DNA of 64,000 nt, from positions 682,001 to 746,000 of the forward strand of contig NZ_JACHIJ010000002.1 of assembly GCF_014203115.1 (NCBI RefSeq), written 5' to 3'. The position numbers were made by a program, and so were the translations under genes. Origin of the DNA: Afipia massiliensis. Lineage in GTDB: Bacteria; Pseudomonadota; Alphaproteobacteria; Rhizobiales; Xanthobacteraceae. The notes under the pieces were generated by a model. The model was not told the origin of the DNA and did not search any database. It saw only the letters and a list, made by a program, of their open reading frames with translations. The stretch's first letter is position 1. Every line of letters starts with the position of its first letter. Positions 27,582 through 38,003 of this stretch are shown here, one piece after another.

Positions 27582-28418
27582 TTACTTCTTCTTCCGCTTG
27601 TGGCGGCTGATGAGAATGAACTTGTTTGTCGACTTGTTAGAACGCGTCTTCTTGCCCTTGGTCGGCTTGCCCCACGGAGTAACCGGGTGACGGCCGCCCG
27701 AGGTGCGGCCTTCGCCGCCGCCGTGCGGATGGTCGACTGGGTTCATCACGACGCCGCGGTTATGCGGACGACGGCCCATCCAACGCTTACGACCGGCCTT
27801 GCCGATCGAGATGTTCATGTGATCCGGGTTCGACACCGCGCCGATGGTGCCGATGCAGCGGCCGTGAACCAGGCGCTGTTCGCCCGAGTTCAAGCGCAGG
27901 ATCACGAAATCATGGTCGCGGCCGACGATCTGGGCGTAGGTGCCCGCGGAGCGAGCGATCTGGCCGCCCTTCCCGATCTTCAGCTCGACGTTGTGCACGA
28001 TGGTGCCGACCGGCATGTTGCCGAGCGGCATGACGTTGCCCGGCTTCACGTCGACGTAGCTGCCGGCGACAACGGTGTCGCCAACGGCCAGACGCTGCGG
28101 CGCCAGGATATAGGCCTGCTCGCCATCGGCGTACTTGATCAGCGCGATGAACGCGGTGCGGTTCGGATCGTACTCGAGACGCTCGACCTTGGCCGGCACG
28201 TCGACCTTCTTACGCTTGAAGTCGACGATGCGGTACGTCTGCTTGTGGCCGCCGCCGCGGAAACGCACGGTGATGCGGCCGGTATTGCCACGTCCGCCGG
28301 ACGAGTGCTTGCCTTCGGTCAAAGCCTTGACGGGCTTGCCCTTGTACAGCGCCGAACGATCGACCATCACCAGCTGGCGCTGGCCTGGCGTCGTGGGGTT
28401 GAATGTTTTCAATGCCAT
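27582..28418 (-). CDS. rplB: 50S ribosomal protein L2
   Basis: 278 residues: [54 protein letters not shown] start, [39 protein letters not shown] end with the histidine needed for peptidyl-transferase assembly ([10 protein letters not shown]). Primary 23S rRNA binder. Between rplW and rpsS. Confidence 0.99.
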   Translation of the reverse strand: MALKTFNPTTPGQRQLVMVDRSALYKGKPVKALTEGKHSSGGRGNTGRITVRFRGGGHKQTYRIVDFKRKKVDVPAKVERLEYDPNRTAFIALIKYADGEQAYILAPQRLAVGDTVVAGSYVDVKPGNVMPLGNMPVGTIVHNVELKIGKGGQIARSAGTYAQIVGRDHDFVILRLNSGEQRLVHGRCIGTIGAVSNPDHMNISIGKAGRKRWMGRRPHNRGVVMNPVDHPHGGGEGRTSGGRHPVTPWGKPTKGKKTRSNKSTNKFILISRHKRKKK

Positions 28419-28429
28419 CGTCGTGTGCC

Positions 28430-28729
28430 TTACAGTCCGGTGGTCACGTCGATGCGATGACCTTCTTCGAGGGTCACGATCGCACGCTTCGTATCCGACT
28501 GAGAACCGAACTGGCCGCGGAAGACTTTCGTCTTGCCCTTGCGAACCAGCGTGTTGACGCTCTTCACCTTGACGTCGAACAGCTTCTCAATCGCGTCCTT
28601 GATCTGCGGCTTGGTCGCCTTCGCCGCAACCTTGAACACAATCTTGTTGTGCTCGGAAGCGACGGTTGCCTTTTCGGTCACGACCGGAGCCACGATGATG
28701 TCGTAGTGGCGCACATCAGCGGTTGTCAT
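28430..28729 (-). CDS. rplW: 50S ribosomal protein L23
   Basis: 99 residues: [81 protein letters not shown]23 forms the docking site for trigger factor and SRP. Overlaps the rplD stop by ATGA. Confidence 0.98.
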   Translation of the reverse strand: MTTADVRHYDIIVAPVVTEKATVASEHNKIVFKVAAKATKPQIKDAIEKLFDVKVKSVNTLVRKGKTKVFRGQFGSQSDTKRAIVTLEEGHRIDVTTGL

Positions 28730-29346
28730 TTGAAGCGCGCCTCCAACGCATCGAGAGCGGCCTTGGTCAGAACGAGCTTCTGACGGCGCAGAATGTCATA
28801 GACGTTGATGCCCTGAATCGGCAGCACGTCGATGTGCGGAATGTTACGCGCAGCGGTCGCGAAACCGGTGTTCACTTCGGCGCCGTCGATGATGAGCGCG
28901 TTGGTGATCTCCAGGCTCGAGAAGTGTCCGAGCAGCGCCTTGGTCTTGGCTTCCTTGAGATCCGCGTTCTCGATCACGATGAGACCGCCGTCCTTGGCCT
29001 TCGCCGACAGGGCGTGCCGCAAACCGAGCGCGCGAACCTTCTTCGGCAGATCGTGCGCATGGGAGCGAACGACCGGACCGAACGCACGGCCACCGCCGCG
29101 GAACTGCGGAACGCGAGCCGAACCGTGACGAGCACCGCCGGTGCCCTTCTGCTTGTACATCTTCTTGCCGGTGCGCCAGACTTCAGCGCGGCCCTTGGTC
29201 TTGTGGGTGCCGGCCTGACGCTTCGCGAGCTGCCAGTTGACGACGCGCTGGATCAGATCCTTGCGCGGCTCGAGACCGAAGATCTCGTCCGACAGCTGAA
29301 CGGAGCCAGCCGACTTACCTTCCAGGGTTGTGACCTTCAATTCCAT
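28726..29346 (-). CDS. rplD: 50S ribosomal protein L4
   Basis: 206 residues from ATG 29346, which overlaps the rplC stop by one base (TGATG); the codon before it is GTG and is not needed. [72 protein letters not shown] is the tunnel-lining extension. In E. coli L4 represses the S10 operon; no equivalent leader can be judged here because rpsJ follows tuf closely. Confidence 0.98.
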   Translation of the reverse strand: MELKVTTLEGKSAGSVQLSDEIFGLEPRKDLIQRVVNWQLAKRQAGTHKTKGRAEVWRTGKKMYKQKGTGGARHGSARVPQFRGGGRAFGPVVRSHAHDLPKKVRALGLRHALSAKAKDGGLIVIENADLKEAKTKALLGHFSSLEITNALIIDGAEVNTGFATAARNIPHIDVLPIQGINVYDILRRQKLVLTKAALDALEARFK

Positions 29347-30071
29347 CACGCGCCCTCCTCTGCCGGTGCCGCTTCAGGAGCAGCGTCGGTTCCGCCAGCC
29401 AGCTTGAACTTGCCGGGCTTCGGCGCATCCTTCGGCAATGCTTTCTTCACGGCATCGCGCACGGTGATCCATCCACCCTTGGAGCCGGGAACGGCGCCTT
29501 CGATGAGCAGAAGTCCGCGCGCCACGTCCGTCTGGACGACGCGCAGGTTCAGCGTGGTGATCCGATCGACGCCCATATGGCCAGGCATCTTCTTGTTCTT
29601 GAAGGTCTTGCCGGGATCCTGACGGCCGCCGGTCGAACCGATCGAACGATGCGAGACCGAGACGCCGTGGGTTGCGCGCAAACCGCCGAAATTCCAGCGC
29701 TTCATGCCGCCCGCGAAGCCCTTACCGACCGAGGTGCCCGTCACGTCGACGAACTGGCCGACAACGAAATGGTCCGCCTGGATTTCAGCGCCGACCGGGA
29801 TCAGCGAATCTTCCGAGACGCGGAATTCCGCGACCTTGCGCTTTGGCTCGACCTTGGCGACGGCGAACTGGCCGCGCTCAGCCTTCGGCAGATAGACGCT
29901 TTTGCGCGAGCCCGAACCGAGCTGCAAAGCGACATAACCATTCTTGTCAGTGGTGCGATGGCCAACAACCTGGCAATTGCCCAACTTGAGCACAGTCACA
30001 GGGATATGTTCACCGGTCTCCGTAAAGACCCGCGTCATCCCGACCTTTTGTGCGATCACTCCGGAGCGCAT
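29346..30071 (-). CDS. rplC: 50S ribosomal protein L3
   Basis: 241 residues from ATG 30071 ([20 protein letters not shown]). Signature [50 protein letters not shown], where the glutamine in GGRQDPGK is the residue methylated by PrmB in enterobacteria. The C-terminus has an extra Ala/Glu-rich tail ([12 protein letters not shown]). Starts 23S assembly. 51 bases after rpsJ. Confidence 0.98.
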   Translation of the reverse strand: MRSGVIAQKVGMTRVFTETGEHIPVTVLKLGNCQVVGHRTTDKNGYVALQLGSGSRKSVYLPKAERGQFAVAKVEPKRKVAEFRVSEDSLIPVGAEIQADHFVVGQFVDVTGTSVGKGFAGGMKRWNFGGLRATHGVSVSHRSIGSTGGRQDPGKTFKNKKMPGHMGVDRITTLNLRVVQTDVARGLLLIEGAVPGSKGGWITVRDAVKKALPKDAPKPGKFKLAGGTDAAPEAAPAEEGA

Positions 30072-30122
30072 CGGCGTGCTTCCTGTCTTTCTGTCCGCGA
30101 TCTGCGAACTTAACAAAAATTC

Positions 30123-30431
30123 TTACAGCTTGATCTCGACGTCGACACCTGCGGCCAGGTCGAGCTTCATCAGCGCGTCCACGGTCTGGGGTGTCGGATC
30201 GACGATATCGAGAAGGCGCTTGTGAGTGCGCATCTCGAACTGCTCGCGGCTCTTCTTGTCGACGTGCGGCGAACGGTTGACGGTGAACTTCTCGATGCGA
30301 GTCGGAAGCGGAATGGGTCCGCGAACCTGTGCACCGGTGCGTTTTGCCGTGTTCACGATCTCGCGGGTCGACGTATCGAGAATTCGATGGTCGAACGCCT
30401 TGAGACGAATGCGAATATTCTGGCCGTTCAT
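30123..30431 (-). CDS. rpsJ: 30S ribosomal protein S10 (NusE)
   Basis: 102 residues: [102 protein letters not shown], complete. S10 sits in the 30S head and, as NusE, links to NusG in transcription-translation coupling. Separated from tuf by 109 bases containing a palindromic repeat. Confidence 0.98.
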
Positions 30432-30450
30432 TGCCGCTGTCTTTCTTGTC

Positions 30451-30525
30451 CGTCACGACCGGTCAGCCCGGCCATCCACGTTTTTATCAAGAGGGTCGTG
30501 AATGCCCGGTCTTCCGACCGGGCAT
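30451..30525. repeat. GC-rich palindromic repeat between tuf and rpsJ
   Basis: The right half is a perfect ten-base-pair hairpin, ATGCCCGGTC (30502-30511) with GACCGGGCAT (30516-30525). The left half (CACGACC, 30454-30460) can pair with GGTCGTG (30494-30500). The central phrase CCCGGCCATCCACG is shared with the repeat at 20785-20872. No T-run follows, so it is unlikely to act as a full terminator. Confidence 0.85.
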
Positions 30526-30540
30526 GCGACGGATCGTTTG

Positions 30541-31731
30541 TTACTCGATGATGCTGGAGACGACGCCCGAACCAACGGTACGGCCGCCTTCACGGATCGC
30601 GAAGCGGAGCTTCTCTTCCATCGCGATCGGCACAATCAGGTGCACTTCCATCGCAATGTTGTCGCCAGGCATCACCATCTCGGTGCCTTCCGGCAGATGA
30701 ACCACGCCCGTCACGTCGGTCGTGCGGAAGTAGAACTGCGGACGGTAGTTGGTGAAGAACGGCGTGTGACGGCCACCCTCTTCCTTGGTGAGGATGTAAG
30801 CCTCAGCCTTGAACTTGGTGTGCGGCTTGACCGAACCCGGCTTGCAGAGAATCTGGCCGCGCTCGACTTCCTCGCGCTTGGTGCCGCGAAGCAGCGCACC
30901 GATGTTGTCGCCAGCCTGGCCCTGATCGAGCAGCTTGCGGAACATTTCAACGCCGGTGACGATGGTCTTCTGGGTGTCCTTCAGACCGACGATTTCGATT
31001 TCTTCGCCAACCTTGATGATGCCGCGCTCGACACGGCCGGTGACGACGGTGCCACGGCCCGAGATCGAGAACACGTCTTCGACCGGCATCAGGAACGGTT
31101 GGTCGATCGGACGCGCCGGCTGGGGAATGTTTTCGTCAACGGCCTTCATCAGCGCCAGAACGGCGTCGTGGCCCAGAGCCGGATCCTTGTTCTCGAGCGC
31201 TGCGAGCGCCGAGCCGCGGATGATCGGAATGTCGTCGCCCGGGAAGTTGTACTTCGAGAGCAGTTCGCGAACTTCCATCTCGACCAGTTCGAGCAGTTCC
31301 GGATCGTCGACCATGTCGCACTTGTTCAGGAACACGACGATCGCAGGAACGCCGACCTGACGGGCAAGCAGGATGTGCTCGCGGGTCTGCGGCATCGGGC
31401 CGTCAGCAGCCGAAACGACCAGGATCGCGCCGTCCATCTGCGCAGCACCGGTGATCATGTTCTTCACGTAGTCGGCGTGGCCGGGGCAATCGACGTGAGC
31501 GTAGTGGCGGTTCGCCGTCTCGTACTCAACGTGAGCGGTCGAGATGGTGATGCCGCGCGCCTTTTCTTCAGGCGCCTTGTCGATCATGTCGTATGCCGTG
31601 AACGTGGCACCGCCCGTTTCCGCCAGAACCTTGGTGATCGCTGCGGTCAGCGATGTCTTGCCATGGTCGACGTGACCGATGGTGCCGATGTTACAGTGCG
31701 GTTTGTTACGTTCAAATTTAGCTTTAGCCAT
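30541..31731 (-). CDS. tuf: translation elongation factor Tu
   Basis: 396 residues. GTPase motifs G1 GHVDHGKT (19-26), G2 RGITI, G3 DCPGHADY, G4 NKCD, G5 SAL; then EF-Tu domains 2 and 3 ending in [14 protein letters not shown]. It delivers aminoacyl-tRNA to the ribosome. The kirromycin and pulvomycin contact regions look ordinary. It is the only tuf copy in the window, 37 bases downstream of fusA; a second copy could lie elsewhere. Confidence 0.99.
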   Translation of the reverse strand: MAKAKFERNKPHCNIGTIGHVDHGKTSLTAAITKVLAETGGATFTAYDMIDKAPEEKARGITISTAHVEYETANRHYAHVDCPGHADYVKNMITGAAQMDGAILVVSAADGPMPQTREHILLARQVGVPAIVVFLNKCDMVDDPELLELVEMEVRELLSKYNFPGDDIPIIRGSALAALENKDPALGHDAVLALMKAVDENIPQPARPIDQPFLMPVEDVFSISGRGTVVTGRVERGIIKVGEEIEIVGLKDTQKTIVTGVEMFRKLLDQGQAGDNIGALLRGTKREEVERGQILCKPGSVKPHTKFKAEAYILTKEEGGRHTPFFTNYRPQFYFRTTDVTGVVHLPEGTEMVMPGDNIAMEVHLIVPIAMEEKLRFAIREGGRTVGSGVVSSIIE

Positions 31732-31768
31732 GACGTTCTCCGTTCAACTTTGACTTGCGTCAAAGAAA

Positions 31769-33841
31769 TCAAGCAAACTTCTTCTGGACTTCTGCCGACA
31801 CGTTGGCCGGCGCTTCAGCGTAGTGATCGAATTGCATCGTGAAGGTCGCGCGGCCCTGGCTCATCGAGCGCAGGTTGTTCACGTAACCGAACATGTTCAT
31901 GAGCGGCACCATCGCGTTGACGACGTTGGCGTTGCCGCGCATGTCCTGGCCCTGGATCTGGCCACGACGAGAGTTGAGATCGCCGATCACCGAACCGGTG
32001 TAATCCTCAGGCGTCACCACCTCGACCTTCATGATCGGCTCAAGGAGGACCGACTTGCCCTTCTGCAGCGCTTCACGGAACGCAGCACGCGCCGCGATTT
32101 CGAAGGCGAGCGCCGACGAGTCGACGTCGTGATACTTGCCGTCCACGAGCGAGACCTTGACGTCGACCACCGGGAAGCCGGCAACGACGCCCGAACCCAT
32201 CACGCTGTTGAGGCCCTTTTCGACGCCGGGGATGTATTCCTTCGGAACCGAACCACCGACGATCTTCGATTCGAACTCGTAACCAGCACCTGGCTCGTTC
32301 GGCTCGACCACGATCGACACTTCAGCGAACTGACCGGTACCGCCGGTCTGCTTCTTATGGGTGTACTTGACCTCGGCCTTCTTGGTGATCTTCTCGCGGA
32401 ACGCCACCTGCGGCGCGCCAATGTTGGCATCGACCTTGTAGGTGCGGCGGAGAATGTCGACCTTGATGTCGAGATGGAGTTCGCCCATGCCCTTCAGGAT
32501 GGTCTGGCCGGACTCGTGGTCGGTCGACACGCGGAACGAAGGATCTTCGTTCGCGAGCTTCGCCAGAGCGACGCCCAGCTTCTCCTGATCGGCCTTCGAC
32601 TTCGGCTCGATCGCGATTTCGATCACCGGCTCCGGGAATTCCATCTTTTCAAGGATGACCGGATTGTTGGAGTCGCACAGCGTGTCGCCGGTACGAGCTT
32701 CCTTGAGGCCAGCCAGCGCAACGATGTCGCCGGCATAGGCCTCCTTGATGTCTTCGCGGTTGTTCGCATGCATCAACAGCATACGGCCGATACGCTCTTT
32801 CTTATCACGGGTCGAATTGACGACGCCGGTGCCGCTGACGAGGACGCCCGAATAGATGCGGCAGAACGTGATGGTGCCGACGAACGGATCGTCCATGATC
32901 TTGAACGCGAGCAGAGCCAGCGGCTCCTTGTCGTCGGCCTTGCGCACGACTTCGTTGCCGTCTTCATCGGTGCCCTTGATCGCAGGCACGTCGACCGGCG
33001 ACGGAAGATACGCAACGACGGCGTCGAGCAGCGGCTGCACGCCCTTGTTCTTGAAGGCCGAACCGCACAGCACAGGATAGAACGCGCCGGTCAGCACCGC
33101 CTTGCGGATGAGCCGCTTCAGCGTCGCTTCGTCCGGCTCCTTGCCGTCGAGATAGGCAGCCATGGCGTCGTCGTCGAGTTCGACGGCGGCTTCAACGAGC
33201 TTCTCGCGATATTCCTTCGCCTTGTCGGCGAGATCGGCCGGGATGTCGACAACGTCGTACATCGCACCGAGCGCCTCGTTATTCCAGACGTAGGCCTTCA
33301 TCAGGACAAGATCGACCATGCCCTTGAAGTTGTTCTCGGAACCGATCGGCAACTGGATCGCGACCGGCTTCGCGCCGAGACGATCGATGATGTCCTGCAG
33401 GCACTTGTAGAAGTCCGCGCCGGTCTTATCCATCTTGTTGGCGAAGACGATGCGCGGCACTTTATACTTGTCGCCCTGGCGCCAGACGGTTTCGGTCTGC
33501 GGCTCGACGCCCTGGTTGGAGTCGAGAACGCAAACGGCGCCGTCGAGCACGCGCAGCGAACGCTCGACTTCAATGGTGAAGTCGACGTGGCCGGGGGTGT
33601 CGATGATGTTCAGACGCTTGCCGTCCCAGAACGCGGTCGTAGCAGCCGACGTAATGGTGATGCCGCGCTCCTGCTCCTGCGTCATCCAGTCCATCGTCGC
33701 AGCACCTTCGTGCACTTCGCCGATTTTGTGGCTCTTGCCGGTATAGTAGAGGATGCGCTCAGTCGTCGTCGTTTTACCGGCGTCGATGTGCGCCATGATA
33801 CCGAAATTCCGGTAATCCTCGATGGCATGAAGGCGGGGCAT
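31769..33841 (-). CDS. fusA: translation elongation factor G
   Basis: 690 residues: G1 AHIDAGKTT (17-25), [22 protein letters not shown], then domains II-V with GMGELHLDI and the C-terminal [36 protein letters not shown]. It catalyses translocation and, with RRF, ribosome recycling. Between rpsG and tuf in the standard str operon order. Confidence 0.99.
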   Translation of the reverse strand: MPRLHAIEDYRNFGIMAHIDAGKTTTTERILYYTGKSHKIGEVHEGAATMDWMTQEQERGITITSAATTAFWDGKRLNIIDTPGHVDFTIEVERSLRVLDGAVCVLDSNQGVEPQTETVWRQGDKYKVPRIVFANKMDKTGADFYKCLQDIIDRLGAKPVAIQLPIGSENNFKGMVDLVLMKAYVWNNEALGAMYDVVDIPADLADKAKEYREKLVEAAVELDDDAMAAYLDGKEPDEATLKRLIRKAVLTGAFYPVLCGSAFKNKGVQPLLDAVVAYLPSPVDVPAIKGTDEDGNEVVRKADDKEPLALLAFKIMDDPFVGTITFCRIYSGVLVSGTGVVNSTRDKKERIGRMLLMHANNREDIKEAYAGDIVALAGLKEARTGDTLCDSNNPVILEKMEFPEPVIEIAIEPKSKADQEKLGVALAKLANEDPSFRVSTDHESGQTILKGMGELHLDIKVDILRRTYKVDANIGAPQVAFREKITKKAEVKYTHKKQTGGTGQFAEVSIVVEPNEPGAGYEFESKIVGGSVPKEYIPGVEKGLNSVMGSGVVAGFPVVDVKVSLVDGKYHDVDSSALAFEIAARAAFREALQKGKSVLLEPIMKVEVVTPEDYTGSVIGDLNSRRGQIQGQDMRGNANVVNAMVPLMNMFGYVNNLRSMSQGRATFTMQFDHYAEAPANVSAEVQKKFA

Positions 33842-33873
33842 AGGAGCTTCCTTAATTTCCGTTCGTTTCGCCG

Positions 33874-34347
<474 letters not shown>

Positions 34348-34359
34348 TCAGATCCCCGA

Positions 34360-34731
34360 TTACTTCGGACGCTTCGCGCCGTACTTCGAACGACGCTGCT
34401 TGCGGTTCTTGACGCCCTGCGTATCGAGGACGCCGCGGAGAATGTGGTAACGAACGCCGGGCAAATCCTTGACGCGGCCGCCGCGGATCATGACCACCGA
34501 GTGTTCCTGAAGGTTGTGGCCTTCACCCGGAATGTAGCCGATGACCTCGAAGCCGTTGGTCAGACGCACCTTGGCGACCTTACGAAGCGCGGAGTTCGGC
34601 TTCTTCGGAGTCGTCGTATAGACGCGCGTGCAAACGCCACGCTTCTGCGGCGACTGCTGCAGCGCTGGCACCTTCTTGCGCGACTTCTGCGCTTCGCGTG
34701 GTTTCGCGATCAGCTGGTTGATCGTCGGCAT
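34360..34731 (-). CDS. rpsL: 30S ribosomal protein S12
   Basis: 123 residues. [31 protein letters not shown] and [26 protein letters not shown] are intact; the lysines corresponding to E. coli K42 and K87/88, where streptomycin resistance mutations fall, are wild type. S12 monitors decoding at the A site. First gene of the str part of the super-operon, with a long untranslated leader upstream. Confidence 0.99.
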   Translation of the reverse strand: MPTINQLIAKPREAQKSRKKVPALQQSPQKRGVCTRVYTTTPKKPNSALRKVAKVRLTNGFEVIGYIPGEGHNLQEHSVVMIRGGRVKDLPGVRYHILRGVLDTQGVKNRKQRRSKYGAKRPK

Positions 34732-35427
34732 CGTTCACCCTTGTTCGCGCGAAACCTTATCGGCTCCGCAAATTCGTTCGGGGCCACCGCCCCACTCGCT
34801 TCACGTCTTCGGCCCACTGACCTCGCCTCGCGCGCTTGATCGCGCAAAACGAAATCACGCCAACCATTCATTGCTGAACGGAAAGCGCTTGACGCCACAG
34901 AGGACCGCAGCTCGCCTGTTCGGCTCACCGAGATCATGCATCCGAGACTGATCTCAGGAGCGATTGCTCTTAAGACCAAATATTGTCCTGGCATTGCCTG
35001 GCTAGTGCCGACAGCGTTTGAGCGACGTTCGTCGAGGTTGGTGCCGTTTCATCCCGTAGGGTGAAATGGTGGTCCGTTCCGACGTAAGAGAAGCTCACCG
35101 CCTGTCGTGAAGTGGCCGGGTTTTATAAGTCATGCGATGCCAAGTCAAGACTAAACGACATCGCAAAAGCGCAAGCGGCAGAGCCACTTCTTGCACTCTC
35201 AGCGAAACCCGAACGGGCTATTTATGACATACCGCGCGAATCCGCGCAGCGCCGATTCCGCTGATTCCACAGGCTGCTGATCTGGTCAGACGGAGAGCTT
35301 CCGAGCGCCTGTTTGGGGCGGGACAGACTGGCAACGGGCGCCACACCGGCAGACTTGCGGCGTCAAATTCAGAATAAATCTGTTATATTTCAACTATTTA
35401 TACAGATTTTCGCGTAAATCACTCGCG
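34732..35427. other. 696-base non-coding region: promoter and long leader of the str/S10/spc/alpha super-operon
   Basis: No convincing gene lies here; the open frame at 34710-34994 overlaps the rpsL start and has no family resemblance. A candidate minus-strand promoter is at 35122-35149, which would give an untranslated leader of about 380 bases before rpsL. Within that leader an imperfect hairpin (TTTCA and CCC at 35047-35055 pairing with GGG and TGAAA at 35059-35066) is visible. The part nearest the acyltransferase gene (35340-35410) is AT-rich and probably lies past its stop codon on that gene's 3' side. Confidence 0.6.
35122..35149 (-). promoter_or_regulatory. candidate sigma-70-type promoter for the rpsL operon
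   Basis: On the minus strand CTTGAC (35149-35144) is separated by 16 bases from TATAAA (35127-35122), close to the alphaproteobacterial housekeeping consensus. It is the best match in the region upstream of rpsL and points toward it. Inferred from sequence only. Confidence 0.6.
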
Positions 35428-36558
35428 CTATGACGATGGCGCCAACCGCCGCTTTGCCGGGCTTAGGGAGGTCGATCGCAACCAGTCCCGCAGGTCGCGC
35501 AGCCGCTCATAGCCGTACTGCCGGGCAGCCTCCATGCCGAACACCAGCGAACGGGTGGAGCCGACGTCGACCACCATGTCGACCATGGTTTTCCGGCCGG
35601 TCCAGATCTGGGCCATGAAACTCCCCTCCGCCGAGCACGAATCGATGGCCTGAACATCGGTCTCAGCGAAGAGCTGCTCGGTCATTTTGTCGACCAGCAG
35701 CACGCCAGGGGAATATTTGGCGAATTCGGCGTCGAACGCGATTTTCCACGTAAAGGCCGTGGTCCCGCAATACATCAGCACCTGGGCCGCGATGGCCCGC
35801 CCATCGAGGCGCAGCAGGGCCACCGAGGCGTTGCCCTCCGCCGCGAGGTCGCCAATCAGCCGCCGGGTGAATGCGGTATCCCGCTCGCTGCAGAGGATCG
35901 CGGTGCCCTTGTCGCCCTTCCAGCTCCGCTTTTCGAGATCGAGAAACTGTTCGTAAGCGGCCTTTGTCGCGTCCGCGGTGCGCTCGTTGACCATCTCCAG
36001 CCTGCCCAGAGCGGACAGCCTGTTCCAGTCCTGTCGCAGCTTCTTGCGGGTCGAGCCTGAATTCTTGACGCCCTTTTCGCGCGACACCGACGGCCGCAAA
36101 CTCCGGGTGAGCGTCAGATGCGCGTGATGCTCGTCCGCGATCGTCTTTTGAATTGCCGCATAGGCCTGCGAGTCCGCATCCATTTCCTTCAGGCTGACCA
36201 CATTCGGCAGCGCGGGGTTTTTGCGGATCGCGGCGAAGAATGCAGGCATGACTTCGGCGGCGAAGGCGGAATCGATCACCGGCGTCGATAAAAATGCGTA
36301 ATTGAACGGGCGGGCTTCGAGCAGCGCCGGCCAGAGCATCATGACGTTGCGATGCTGCAAGGCCCAAAGCCCCACCAGCCGCGCGGACTCGACGCCCTCT
36401 TCCCATGCCAGCAGCACATAAACAGCCGCGAACATGGTGTCGAACGCAGCCTTGAGCGCCACCGGATTCATGAATGCATTGCCGGGCGCGCGGCGAATGA
36501 GATCATTCCACTGCGCGGTGAGGTCCTGGCCCGGCGTTGCGACGGTAACTGAAATCAT
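35428..36558 (-). CDS. GNAT-type acyltransferase (BioF2/CelD-like, Acetyltransf_6 type)
   Basis: 376 residues from ATG 36558 (MISVTVATPGQDLTAQWNDLIRRAPGNAFMNPVALKAAFD); the frame continues to 36699 but without resemblance. The C-terminal half shows the FemAB/CelD-like acyltransferase fold: RKKLRQDWNRLSALGRLEM, YEQFLDLEKRSWKGDKGTAI, VALLRLDGRAIAAQVLMYCGTTAFTWKIAFDAEFAKYSPGVLLVDKM, the last being the signature. Members modify polysaccharides, lipids or peptidoglycan. It is the first of a group of accessory genes between rpsL and rpoC and diverges from the FAD oxidoreductase gene. Substrate unknown. Confidence 0.75.
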   Translation of the reverse strand: MISVTVATPGQDLTAQWNDLIRRAPGNAFMNPVALKAAFDTMFAAVYVLLAWEEGVESARLVGLWALQHRNVMMLWPALLEARPFNYAFLSTPVIDSAFAAEVMPAFFAAIRKNPALPNVVSLKEMDADSQAYAAIQKTIADEHHAHLTLTRSLRPSVSREKGVKNSGSTRKKLRQDWNRLSALGRLEMVNERTADATKAAYEQFLDLEKRSWKGDKGTAILCSERDTAFTRRLIGDLAAEGNASVALLRLDGRAIAAQVLMYCGTTAFTWKIAFDAEFAKYSPGVLLVDKMTEQLFAETDVQAIDSCSAEGSFMAQIWTGRKTMVDMVVDVGSTRSLVFGMEAARQYGYERLRDLRDWLRSTSLSPAKRRLAPSS

Positions 36559-36819
36559 GAGGGCCAAACCTGCGCCAATGCGCCTCGAAGCCGCATTCTC
36601 GCGGTACCTGATTGCGGGTGCACGACTGATATCCAAGAACCAAAAGCCGCCCCGGAACATTAGTGCTGCGACCGCACGACGCAGGCAAGTCGCAACCATT
36701 TTAATCGTTAATACACGTGTTTCTGCAGCATTCGCTTAACCAACCGTTCACCATATTTCGTTCAAGCTTTAGTCGAGTTTGCAGCCGCGGTGCTAAGTAC
36801 CTCGAAAGAGGCCAAAAAC

Positions 36820-37986
36820 ATGCGGCATACGGACATCGCCATCATTGGTGGCGGGCTTGCCGGATCGACGGCCGCCGCGATGCTTGGCCGCGCCGGCATT
36901 TCCGCGATCCTGGTCGATCCTCACAAAATCTATCCGCCTGACTTCCGCTGCGAAAAGCTCGGCGGCTATCAGCTCGACCTCCTGCGCAAGACCGGAATTT
37001 CGGATGCGGTGCTTGCCGCCACCACGCTCGACCGCAGCGCCTGGACCGCCCGGCTGGGACGCCTGCTCGACAAAAAGCCCAGTGATCAGCACGGCATCAT
37101 CTACGACGACCTCGTCAACGCCGTCCGCCGCCAGATTCCGGACAGCGTCGATTTCATCGAAGCCAAGGTCACAGCCGTCGCAACCAGTCCCGATCGCCAG
37201 ACGTTGACGCTATCAAATGGCGAAGAAATTTCCGCGCGGCTGATCGTGCTGGCGAACGGCCTGAACATCGGCCTGCGCCACACCCTCGGCATCGAGCGCG
37301 AGGTCATTAGCCCCTGTCATTCCATCACCGTCGGATTCAATGTCGCACCGGTGGGCCGCGACACGTTCGAATTTCCCGCCCTGACCTATTTCACGGAAAA
37401 CTCGGCGGCGCAGATGTCCTATCTGACGCTGTTCCCGATCGGCTCCGCCATGCGCGCCAACCTCATGGTCTATCGCGGCATGGATGATCCGTGGCTGCGG
37501 CGCATGCGCCAGACGCCCGAGAATGCCATTCACGAGCTGATGCCGAACCTTCGCGCTCTCTCCGGCGAGTTCAAGGTCGATGGTGTGATCAAGATTCGCC
37601 CGGCGGACCTGTACGTCACCAAGGGGCACCGGCAGGCCGGCATCGTTCTGGTCGGCGACGCGTTCTGCACATCGTGCCCTGCTGCCGGCACCGGAACCGG
37701 CAAGGTGTTCATGGATGTGCAACGGCTGTGCAACGCCTACATCCCGGCGTGGCTGGCCAGCACGGGCATGGACACAGCAAAGATCTCGCAGTTCTACGAC
37801 GATCCGGAAAAGTGCGCCAACGACGCCTCCTCACAGCGTCAGGCCTACGACCTGCGTTCGATTTCCATCGATACCGGTTTGTCGTGGCATCTGCGGCGCT
37901 GGACCCGCTTCCTGCATCGCGCCGTGGTCGGCGCGTTGCGTCATACGCGCGAAACGCTGTCGGTCCGGCGGACGGCGCAGCCGTAA
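36820..37986 (+). CDS. FAD-dependent oxidoreductase (geranylgeranyl-reductase/halogenase-like)
   Basis: 388 residues from ATG 36820 with AGAGG nine bases upstream. Rossmann motif IIGGGLAGSTAAAMLGRAG (8-27) and the second FAD motif GIVLVGDAFCTSCPAAGTGTGKVFMDV place it in the p-hydroxybenzoate hydroxylase-like flavoprotein superfamily (COG0644). DPHKIYPPDFRCEKL near residue 40 is typical of this branch. It may hydroxylate, reduce or halogenate a lipid or secondary metabolite. Its only plus-strand neighbours are on the other strand, so it is a single transcription unit, divergent from the acyltransferase. Confidence 0.85.
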   Translation: MRHTDIAIIGGGLAGSTAAAMLGRAGISAILVDPHKIYPPDFRCEKLGGYQLDLLRKTGISDAVLAATTLDRSAWTARLGRLLDKKPSDQHGIIYDDLVNAVRRQIPDSVDFIEAKVTAVATSPDRQTLTLSNGEEISARLIVLANGLNIGLRHTLGIEREVISPCHSITVGFNVAPVGRDTFEFPALTYFTENSAAQMSYLTLFPIGSAMRANLMVYRGMDDPWLRRMRQTPENAIHELMPNLRALSGEFKVDGVIKIRPADLYVTKGHRQAGIVLVGDAFCTSCPAAGTGTGKVFMDVQRLCNAYIPAWLASTGMDTAKISQFYDDPEKCANDASSQRQAYDLRSISIDTGLSWHLRRWTRFLHRAVVGALRHTRETLSVRRTAQP

Positions 37987-38003
37987 CGGCTGCCCCTCAC
38001 CGG

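Noticed and set aside
34710-34994. 94-codon minus-strand frame upstream of rpsL
   Set aside because: Overlaps the rpsL start, has no resemblance to known proteins and lies in the operon leader.
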